Of a stretch of DNA of 64,000 nucleotides, positions 57,558 to 64,000 are shown in pieces. The stretch lies in assembly GCF_007567505.1 (NCBI RefSeq), contig NZ_CP041783.1, positions 2,170,001-2,234,000 of the forward strand, given 5' to 3'. Numbering within the stretch: position 1 is the stretch's first letter; the number at the start of each line of letters is the position of its first letter. This DNA comes from Shewanella donghaensis. Its GTDB lineage: Bacteria > Pseudomonadota > Gammaproteobacteria > Enterobacterales > Shewanellaceae. Position numbers and translations under genes: made by a program. The notes under the pieces are model-generated. The model was given only the letters and a program-made list of their open reading frames with translations. It had not been told where the DNA came from and ran no database searches.

Positions 57558-58082
57558 CTAAAAGTTATCAACTAGTGTCTCAGAAAAATCATCAACTCCG
57601 ATAGACAGGTTTAAAGATGCAATTTGAGATTCAACCGCTGTGATATCTGTTTGGACCGTTGCAAGAGTTAGAGTGTTATTATCTAACTCAAACACTTGTT
57701 TTTGAGTCGTATAGTAGAAAAGCAAAATGGTTAGCGCTGTTGGATCATTATCACTTGCAGCAAGTTTTATTTTTGCCAGTTTTCTGTATATACGATTATG
57801 TAATTGCTTTAACTTCCAAACCCAATAAATCTCTTTTAAATAGTCATGATTTTTATAAAAATTCATCACTAAACTGCAGGTTATTACGGCTAAAATCACT
57901 GCCAAAAGGTTTAGGTGAAAATGTCCCGTTGACTCTCCACTCACTACTGAATCATTGCCAAAAATGCCAATCAACAGAGTACCAAATCCTAGCGATAACA
58001 AAGCTAAACTGGCAACCAACGAAACCAAAACCACATTTAAACGTTTACGATACTGAACCTTTTCAACTGACATTAACTGCAT
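57558..58082 (-). CDS. DUF3087 family membrane protein
   Basis: A 174-residue protein with two membrane helices near the N terminus (about 16-42 and 56-76) and a cytoplasmic helical tail. LKEIYWVWKLKQLHNRIYRKL and FYYTTQKQVFELDNNTL match DUF3087, of unknown function in Shewanella and relatives. A frame on the other strand of the same region is treated as a shadow. Monocistronic. Confidence 0.82.
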   Translation of the reverse strand: MQLMSVEKVQYRKRLNVVLVSLVASLALLSLGFGTLLIGIFGNDSVVSGESTGHFHLNLLAVILAVITCSLVMNFYKNHDYLKEIYWVWKLKQLHNRIYRKLAKIKLAASDNDPTALTILLFYYTTQKQVFELDNNTLTLATVQTDITAVESQIASLNLSIGVDDFSETLVDNF

Positions 58083-58379
58083 GCTGTAACCTTGAAAAAA
58101 ATACTATGGGACATTTTACACTTTTAATATTTTTAAGTATGCCAATTAACCTTGTTTCTCACAGATTTCAATAACGAAATAGACTCAAAATCTGAGTTCT
58201 AAAACTAGGAACATTAAAATCAGGCCATTAGAACCAGAGCATTAGAATAAATAGAAAGCGATCCCAATAATGCTAGTTAATTCAACTTTGATGCACCCAA
58301 TCATTCATAAGTGATTTATCGAATGTAAAAATACACCCTAAAATCCTCTCTAAATTTGCAATTAACGATAGAGAGAAGA

Positions 58380-59264
58380 ATGAAAAACATTATATTTGGT
58401 GTAATTGGCAATATGGGTCCAGAAGCAGATACCTTATTCCAGCATATTGTGATTAATGAAGAAATCTCAAAAGGCGTCCTTAAAGATCAGGACCACATGG
58501 GGATGGTTGTAGTAAAAAATCCCGATATTCCAGATCGTTCAGAAGCGATAAACGAAGGCGGTACTGATCCGGTTCCTGAAATATTGGCTTCAGTTAAACT
58601 GCTCGAGCGAAATAATGTGCAGTTTGCAGTGATGACATGCAACACCGCACATTTTTTCAGGGAACGAGTTCAAGAACAAACTGATGTGTATCTCGTTGAT
58701 ATGCTTAAAGCAACAACTGACTTAATCAAAGCAAACAATCCAAAAGCAGTAGTCGGCGTACTTTGTACTACAGGCACTTATAACTCCGGTATTTATGATA
58801 CCTATTTAAAGCAGGCTGATATTAAATTCTTTAAACCAGATCAAGAAACACAAGAGCGCGATGTTCATAGTGCTATTTACGGAGAAAAAACCGGTAAGAA
58901 AACCCCATCAGGTTTAGATATTCGTGCCCCGCATGGCATAAAATCTGGAACACTTGAACAAAATGTCCCCCTTCTTGCTGAAGTCATTCAAAAATTGAAA
59001 GACCAAGGCGTTAACACTATTGTATTGGGTTGCACTGAACTTCCTTTAGTGAGAAATTTATTAGAAAATTCATTTACCGATATGTCATTTATCGATCCAA
59101 TGGAAGCTGTGGCAGCCAGAGTCGTTTCACTTTATAAAAGAGCACAAGATAAGTACTCAGAAAATTCAGCAAAGAATCTTGGCAGCTCACTGACGGTTCA
59201 TCAACTCGATACCGATGACAAAGCAGTTGAGTACATTGCAGCTAAGGCAAGCAAAGCCCAATAG
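58380..59264 (+). CDS. aspartate/glutamate racemase family protein
   Basis: A 294-residue protein. Asp/Glu racemase fold with the two catalytic Cys motifs: VMTCNTAHFF near residue 80 and VLGCTELPL near 210. The start VIGNMGPEADTLF (G-M/L-GP) is the family signature. The ATG at 58380, with GAGAGAAG before it, is preferred over a TTG eight codons upstream. The last about 35 residues (SENSAKNLGSSLTVHQL and on) extend past the usual fold. Substrate unknown; the LysR gene downstream may be linked. Confidence 0.88.
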   Translation: MKNIIFGVIGNMGPEADTLFQHIVINEEISKGVLKDQDHMGMVVVKNPDIPDRSEAINEGGTDPVPEILASVKLLERNNVQFAVMTCNTAHFFRERVQEQTDVYLVDMLKATTDLIKANNPKAVVGVLCTTGTYNSGIYDTYLKQADIKFFKPDQETQERDVHSAIYGEKTGKKTPSGLDIRAPHGIKSGTLEQNVPLLAEVIQKLKDQGVNTIVLGCTELPLVRNLLENSFTDMSFIDPMEAVAARVVSLYKRAQDKYSENSAKNLGSSLTVHQLDTDDKAVEYIAAKASKAQ

Positions 59265-59280
59265 TGAATATCAATTTACA

Positions 59281-59318
59281 GCTTATCAATACAGTACTAA
59301 TTAACGGTATTGATAAGC
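59281..59318 (+). terminator. probable terminator of the racemase gene
   Basis: GCTTATCAATAC and GTATTGATAAGC form a perfect 12-bp stem with a 14-nt loop, followed by AGTTTTGAT. A second inverted repeat (CCATAAAG / CTTTATGG, 59331-59367) follows it. Confidence 0.7.
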
Positions 59319-59477
59319 AGTTTTGATAAGCCATAAAGACTTCGCTTTGTTAGCTTAGCCTTTATGGAAATTCAAAAGTAACCGACTAAAAGCGGATGTA
59401 AATAACCAAGAAAACCCATCATCAAAGTGATAGTTTAATCATATCTATTATTCGACTTCGACCTTGGCTAACATTTT

Positions 59478-60413
59478 ATGGAACTTGAAGAAATTTACCG
59501 ACAAGACCTGAGTTTGCTGATTGCATTACAAATTTTAGTCGAGGAATGCAGTGTGACAAAGGCAGCTAAACGGCTTCATTTAAGCCAATCAGCCACCAGC
59601 AGAATATTAAGCCGGTTACGAGACATGCTCAATGACCCACTATTTTCAAGGGTGGGGCAGCAATTAGTCCCAACTCAATATGCCCTGGATTGCTACCAAC
59701 AGTTGCAAGGTCCTACCGGTCAGTTATTAAAACTACTTACCCCCACAGCATTTATAGCCAAAGAATGTCGGCAGAAATTCACCATAGCGACCACTGACTT
59801 TGCCATACAAAGTTTACTACCGTTTGTATTACCTAAACTCTATGAATTAGCTCCGCATATCCGCATCGAAGTTATTCCTGTGCAACATCAAAATTTGCAA
59901 GCTCAACTGAGTTTACAAGGTGCGGATATGGCCATTTGCCGCGCGATAGGACAAACAGAACCTCTACAGCAAGAATCACTAGGACACGTTGGGGTAAGTT
60001 GCTTGGTGTCCAATGATCATCCATTGGCGGACACAAACATCACCATGGAAGATTATCTACACTTTCCCCATGCCACCATTGCCATAAGCGATGGGGTAAA
60101 AGCCATAGTAGATTCGGCAATTGATCAGTTCCCACCGCGAACAGAGCTGTTAAGAACCCCTAATTTAGATAGTGCATTGGCAATACTCGACCTTCACCCT
60201 TTAATCATCACCCTACCAGCAGGAATGGCTGAACTTGCTGCCACAAGACACCGTTTAATAGTCAAACCATTACCATTTGTCATCGCACCGCTAAACTACA
60301 ACTTGTTTTGGCATGCTCGCTGTGAACTAGACAGCGGCCACCATTGGCTAAGAGAACGAGTAGTGGATTTAATCAAGCCGCTACTTGAGACAAAAAATAT
60401 CACCTCATCATAG
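59478..60413 (+). CDS. LysR-family transcriptional regulator (NodD/LeuO-like start)
   Basis: A 311-residue LysR protein. The N-terminal helix-turn-helix has SVTKAAKRLHLSQSATSRILSRLR, and a following DPLFSRVGQQLVPT as in the NodD/LeuO branch. The effector domain starts at about 90 (FTIATTDFAIQSLLPFVLPKL). Downstream of the racemase gene after a terminator, and convergent with acuI. Target unknown; the TGCA-rich palindromes at 61.67-61.70 kb could be its site, but nothing tests this. Confidence 0.9.
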   Translation: MELEEIYRQDLSLLIALQILVEECSVTKAAKRLHLSQSATSRILSRLRDMLNDPLFSRVGQQLVPTQYALDCYQQLQGPTGQLLKLLTPTAFIAKECRQKFTIATTDFAIQSLLPFVLPKLYELAPHIRIEVIPVQHQNLQAQLSLQGADMAICRAIGQTEPLQQESLGHVGVSCLVSNDHPLADTNITMEDYLHFPHATIAISDGVKAIVDSAIDQFPPRTELLRTPNLDSALAILDLHPLIITLPAGMAELAATRHRLIVKPLPFVIAPLNYNLFWHARCELDSGHHWLRERVVDLIKPLLETKNITSS

Positions 60414-60562
60414 TAGTCAGATCGCTGATCTAAAAATTCTAATTTAATAAACTTTAGGTGATGATATTTAGGTAATGGTAGTAAGTGGTGATAGCAAGTT
60501 AGGGATAGGCAAGAAAAGTGAGAGTAAAACAGCAATAAGGAGTCACAGAAACAGTAATAAGA

Positions 60563-60582
60563 AAGTGGCTATTAAAGCCACT
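60563..60582 (-). terminator. probable terminator of acuI
   Basis: AAGTGGCT and AGCCACTT form an 8-bp stem; on the minus strand a TTTCTTATT tail follows. Located 42 bp after the acuI stop. Confidence 0.65.
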
Positions 60583-60624
60583 TAATGGAATTCGTTTAAC
60601 AGACTTTAGTTAATGGCATTTTCA

Positions 60625-61608
60625 TTAATCACATTTTACCAGTACACGACCGGTCACTTTGCCTTTAATAATCTGCTGAGCAAATTCTGGAACTTGATCT
60701 AATGTTACTGTCTGACATGCTTGATCATAAAAGCTTGCTGGTAATATGGCTAACACCTGCTCCCAAGCTTTTACACGTTTTTCAAAGGGACAAGCCACTG
60801 AATCAATACCCAATAAATTAACGCCACGTAAAATAAACGGCATAACAGTCGTCGGTAATTGATGACCACCCGCTAAACCACAAATGGCAGCACTACCACC
60901 ATAATTGATTTGCGCTAAGGCTGTCGCTAGAACTTTGTTACCCACGGTATCAACCACACCGGCCCAGCGTTGCTTATCTAATGGACGGCTGTCTTGTTCA
61001 AGCTCGCTGCGATCAATCACATCGCTGGCGCCTAATTGCTTAAGTAATTCGCCATTTTCTTCAACACGGCCAGAGCTTGCCACCACACGATACCCCAGTT
61101 GCGCTAATAACGTCACCGCAACAGAACCCACACCACCACTAGCCCCAGTAACCAGTACATCACCACTTTCTGGGTTTACGCCTGCTTGTTGTAATGCTTG
61201 CACACACAACATAGCGGTTAAACCTGCGGTGCCAATCATCATTGTTTTAGCGGCGTCGCAACCTTGTGGCATAGGGACTAACCAATCGGCTTTTACACGC
61301 GCCTTTTGCGACATGCCACCCCAATGGTTTTCACCCACGCCCCAGCCAGTAAGAATAACTTGATCACCCACTTTATAACGAGGGTCTGCAGACTCACTTA
61401 CCACACCCGCAAAATCAATTCCTGGCACCATGGGAAAGTGTCGAATAATACGTCCGACGCCAGTCACAGCTAAGCCGTCTTTGTAATTAAGTGATGAATA
61501 ACTTACATCAACTAACACTTCGCCTTCAGGAAGATCTGATACATTGATTTGACGAACTTCTGCATGAGTTTGCTTATCATTTTGAGTTAATACGAGAGCG
61601 TTAAACAT
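60625..61608 (-). CDS. acuI: acrylyl-CoA reductase-type medium-chain dehydrogenase (YhdH/AcuI)
   Basis: A 327-residue MDR-family enzyme. The start MFNALVLTQNDKQTHAEVRQ, SYSSLNYKDGLAVTG-GRIIR and PMVPGIDFAGVV match the YhdH/AcuI family. The NADPH-binding segment is LVTGASGGVGSVAVTLLAQLGY. Known members reduce acryloyl-CoA to propionyl-CoA, a step in dimethylsulfoniopropionate breakdown and in acrylate detoxification. No DMSP gene is seen in this window. Divergent from the aldehyde dehydrogenase gene across 429 bp. Confidence 0.93.
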   Translation of the reverse strand: MFNALVLTQNDKQTHAEVRQINVSDLPEGEVLVDVSYSSLNYKDGLAVTGVGRIIRHFPMVPGIDFAGVVSESADPRYKVGDQVILTGWGVGENHWGGMSQKARVKADWLVPMPQGCDAAKTMMIGTAGLTAMLCVQALQQAGVNPESGDVLVTGASGGVGSVAVTLLAQLGYRVVASSGRVEENGELLKQLGASDVIDRSELEQDSRPLDKQRWAGVVDTVGNKVLATALAQINYGGSAAICGLAGGHQLPTTVMPFILRGVNLLGIDSVACPFEKRVKAWEQVLAILPASFYDQACQTVTLDQVPEFAQQIIKGKVTGRVLVKCD

Positions 61609-62037
61609 AGCGAATCCTTACATTTAAGATAGGGAAAGCATAGTCCAAAAAATAACATGAACATACTGCACTTTTTGCATAAGATTCATGCATCGCGTGC
61701 ATGCAGATTGTTTAAAGTAATAAGTTTAAAGTAATAAGTTTCAACTACTGAGTTACAAGCTATGACTTTCAAAACTATGCGTTTCAAAAATCACCACGAC
61801 TTTAGCTGTATGAAACAAACTCAATAATGGCTTGTCGCTCCAAACCAATACTAGGTATTATCATGACAACAAATAGTGTTTACACCACTGAGAATCCTAT
61901 TGTTATAAAAGTCTCATAACCTGAGAAAGTAGCAACGAGTACCCTTGCCCTAACTCAGTCTTAAACCCAAGATTAGGCTCAGTCTCGAACTCTGTTTCAG
62001 AAAAACTTTGATCGGCGCATTTTTAAGGTAGCAAAAT
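61609..62037. other. 429-bp divergent region between acuI and the aldehyde dehydrogenase gene
   Basis: Holds both promoters, the TGCA palindromes and a 14-bp direct repeat (TTTAAAGTAATAAG twice, 61711-61738). No small frame of interest. Confidence 0.5.
61669..61703. promoter_or_regulatory. paired TGCA inverted repeats, possible operator
   Basis: TGCA-N5-TGCA at about 61667-61679 is followed by CATGCA-TCGCG-TGCATG at 61687-61703. The second has perfect 6-bp arms. The site lies about 60-95 bp upstream of acuI. Confidence 0.45.
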
Positions 62038-63429
62038 ATGAATCAATTGGATGTCCTAAATCCTTCAACGGGTGAAGTCATTGGTCAAGTTGCATTTTCT
62101 AATTGGGATCAATTAGATCAATACTTGCAGCAAGCTCACGAAACTTTTGCAGACAAGTCACAACGCACACCCGCACATGAACGTACTGCGATACTTAAAC
62201 GTTGCGCTCAATTGATGAAAGAGCAACAAGATGATTTCGCCATGCTTATTGCAACCGAAGGCGGTAAACCGCTAAAAGATGCATATGTTGAAGTGATACG
62301 AGCCATTGATGGTGTTGAATTATGTGCCAATGAACTACACAATCTCAAAGGTGAGCAAATCCCTATGGATCTCACTGCCGCAGGCGCAGGTCGAATGGCA
62401 TTTACTTATCGTGAACCTATTGGACCAGTGGTCGCCGTATCGGCATTTAATCATCCATTAAACTTGATAGTGCATCAGGTAGCACCTGCTATTGCCGTTA
62501 ACTGCCCTATTCTAATTAAGCCTGCCAACGATACCCCATTAAGTGCACAAAAATTTGTTGAGCTACTTTACCAGGCCGGACTAGATCAAAAATGGTGTCG
62601 TTTTTTTGTTGCTGAAAATGAAGATACTGAGCGAGTAGTAACCGATCCTAGAACCGCATTTTTCTCGTTTATTGGTTCATCAAAAGTGGGCTGGTATTTA
62701 CGCAGTCAATTAGCACCCGGAACACGATGCGCCTTAGAGCATGGCGGCGCCGCACCGGTCATTATTGATGACACTGTTGACATTGATGCTATTTTACCCG
62801 CAATTGTAAAAGGAGGCTTTTACCACTCTGGTCAAGTTTGCGTATCAGTACAGCGCATATATATTACCAACAATACCATTGATGTTTTTGCAAAGAAGCT
62901 TGTTGAGCAAGTGAATCTATTAGTGGTTGGTGACGCGAGAGAGGCGGATACAGAATGTGGTCCATTGATTCGACCAGCAGAATGCCAAAGAGTGGCGGAT
63001 TGGGTTGATGAAGCAAGAAACGCAGGCGCACAGATATTAACTGGCGGTAAAAAACTATCACAAACCCACTATGAACCCACAGTGATATTAAACCCAAATG
63101 ACGACTTGAAAGTATCAGCAATGGAAATATTTGGTCCAGTAGTGTGCTTATATGGTGTTGATAACCTTAAGTCAGCTTATAAACGGGCAAATAACGTCCC
63201 TTACTCTTTCCAAGCTTCTGTCTTTAGTAATTCGTTAGAAACTGTTTTACATGCCCAACATGAGCTAGACGCGTCTACAGTATTAATCAACGACCATACT
63301 GCCTTTAGGGTCGACTGGATGCCATTTGCAGGTCGAAAGCAATCAGGTTATGGCGTCGGTGGAATACCATACACAATGCGAGATTTAACCGAAGAAAAAA
63401 TGGTAATCATGAAGTTACCGACAAGCTAA
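62038..63429 (+). CDS. aldehyde dehydrogenase (NAD(P)-dependent)
   Basis: A 463-residue aldehyde dehydrogenase. Catalytic Cys is in HSGQVCVSVQRIY; the active-site Glu region is ALEHGGAAPVII, where many members have ELGG. VAVSAFNHPLN and ILIKPAND match the cofactor and active-site framework. FSFIGSSKVGWYLR is the glycine-rich segment. The aldehyde is unknown; the divergent acuI suggests acyl or small-aldehyde metabolism. AAGGTAG before the ATG is the ribosome site. Confidence 0.92.
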   Translation: MNQLDVLNPSTGEVIGQVAFSNWDQLDQYLQQAHETFADKSQRTPAHERTAILKRCAQLMKEQQDDFAMLIATEGGKPLKDAYVEVIRAIDGVELCANELHNLKGEQIPMDLTAAGAGRMAFTYREPIGPVVAVSAFNHPLNLIVHQVAPAIAVNCPILIKPANDTPLSAQKFVELLYQAGLDQKWCRFFVAENEDTERVVTDPRTAFFSFIGSSKVGWYLRSQLAPGTRCALEHGGAAPVIIDDTVDIDAILPAIVKGGFYHSGQVCVSVQRIYITNNTIDVFAKKLVEQVNLLVVGDAREADTECGPLIRPAECQRVADWVDEARNAGAQILTGGKKLSQTHYEPTVILNPNDDLKVSAMEIFGPVVCLYGVDNLKSAYKRANNVPYSFQASVFSNSLETVLHAQHELDASTVLINDHTAFRVDWMPFAGRKQSGYGVGGIPYTMRDLTEEKMVIMKLPTS

Positions 63430-63473
63430 AGACGATATTTAGATTCTAGAAACTTGTGAAATCAAATTTAAAA

Positions 63474-63508
63474 ACATAAAAAGCCGATAATGATGACATT
63501 GTCGGCTT
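63474..63508. terminator. terminator serving both sides
   Basis: AAGCCGATAATG and CATTGTCGGCTT pair with one G-T; the minus strand has a TTTTT tail, so it also fits the broken TonB gene to its right. Confidence 0.8.
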
Positions 63509-63527
63509 CTTGATATAGCTTATTTAA

Positions 63528-63620
63528 TCAAAGATTAAAACGAGTAGCTAATATGTAAGTACGTCCCCGCACTTCATAATCGTAAGGAATATCTGAATTA
63601 CGTAGTGTTGATAGTAAACT
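63528..63620 (-). pseudogene. 3' remnant of a TonB-dependent receptor gene
   Basis: About 30 codons end in DYEVRGRTYILATRFNL, very like the last strand of TonB receptors (GRTY-aromatic end). An in-frame TGA lies just upstream, so the frame cannot extend. The matching terminator at 63474-63508 supports a former gene 3' end. The rest appears lost or replaced by the DNA to the right. Confidence 0.55.
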
Positions 63621-63661
63621 TCATCCGTTAAGCAAGTACTTGACTCAGTTGTCTCTTCGAC

Positions 63662-64000
63662 TGTAGTGGTCAACTAAAATTGGCCACTCTAAAACCCAAG
63701 TTCCCATATTGGTAAAACAGGAACAAGCAAACCCTACCCAATGGGCCTTTCTAAAGCCAACCCCCAAAACATGATATATCAGAAAAAAGGAACTTACCCA
63801 TGCCTGAAATTCAAACTGTAAAAGATCGTGATACGGTTAAACTCATTAATTTCTTACTTGGGAAATGGCTTAACCAACACCTTGCTTCACTGTGACATAT
63901 TGGTGTTAATCTAGCCCTACCATTCTGAAACTAACAAACGGCTCCTGACTCCCCTAATCTGCAAGCCCATAGCTTCAAATACTTCTTCAAAATCATTGCA
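63662..64000 (-). mobile_element. possible insertion-sequence end (partial)
   Basis: The junction sequence TGTAGTGGTCAACTAAAATT resembles ends of some IS elements and starts right after the broken TonB gene. No inverted partner or transposase motif can be shown in the window. Low confidence. Confidence 0.25.
63917..64000 (-). CDS. 3' end of an unidentified gene (runs off the right edge)
   Basis: The minus-strand frame is open from the window edge to a TAG, giving 27 residues with EEVFEAMGLQIRG and RLLVSEW. Composition looks coding. No family recognised; it could be the end of a transposase if the element above is real. Confidence 0.3.
   Translation of the reverse strand, partial: CNDFEEVFEAMGLQIRGVRSRLLVSEW

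Noticed and set aside
57659..58174. 171-codon plus-strand frame opposite the DUF3087 gene
   Set aside because: It overlaps a well-supported DUF3087 gene almost fully and has no ribosome site or domain.
63800..63895. 31-codon plus-strand frame starting MPEIQTVKDRD
   Set aside because: It has an AAGGA site before it, but it is too short and unrecognised to call a gene.

Overview
The window looks like chromosomal DNA of a marine gammaproteobacterium close to Shewanella (order Alteromonadales). The support is indirect: moderate A+T richness, E. coli-like versions of RsuA, MetR, QueG, RlhA, MaeA and HemG, families common in Shewanella and Vibrio (DUF3069, DUF3087, DUF3622, TIGR03899), many secreted proteases with a GlyGly-CTERM tail, and several TonB-dependent receptors. 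I see no rRNA, tRNA, CRISPR array or prophage. Almost all of it reads as host chromosome; only the right edge looks like mobile or decaying DNA.

Region 1 (1-13940) is a tandem array of large secreted subtilisin-like (S8) proteases, all ending in GlyGly-CTERM: the 3' part of one gene, two full genes (1634 and 1914 residues) and a 150-codon orphan tail from a further copy. A LysR regulator on the other strand sits inside the array. Region 2 (14-20 kb) has rsuA, a pepO-like M13 lipoprotein protease, an exported RelA/SpoT-like protein, a SUKH protein, a YdiL/Aca2-like protein and a glutathione transferase. Region 3 (20-28.5 kb) has a TonB receptor behind a near-perfect palindrome, an NRAMP-like transporter without the usual metal-binding motifs, a YehS-like protein, the malic enzyme maeA, a Crp/Fnr regulator and a DUF3069 protein.

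Region 4 (29-34.8 kb) is an overlapping cluster of three paralogous exported-TPR / membrane / GGDEF proteins, each with an intact GGEEF motif and an RxxD inhibitory site. Region 5 (34.8-45.3 kb) has queG, a dodecin, metR behind MetJ-type boxes, an HDOD protein, a TonB receptor under a cobalamin riboswitch, rlhA and a phosphoribosyltransferase. Region 6 (45.5-48.7 kb) has a J-domain protein, a DsbA-like lipoprotein, a cytochrome b and hemG.

Region 7 (48.9-53.5 kb) is a probable Fur-controlled iron module in the order porin, imelysin lipoprotein, di-haem lipoprotein, read leftwards from a Fur-like box. Region 8 (53.6-63.4 kb) has an MFS transporter, TIGR03899, a PilZ-like protein, ohr with an OhrR-like operator, a DUF3087 protein, an Asp/Glu racemase-like protein, a LysR regulator, the acuI/yhdH reductase and an aldehyde dehydrogenase. 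The right end (63.5-64 kb) carries the broken 3' end of a TonB receptor gene next to a possible insertion-sequence end.

Functions come from motif and family recognition by eye. No database search or structure prediction was run.
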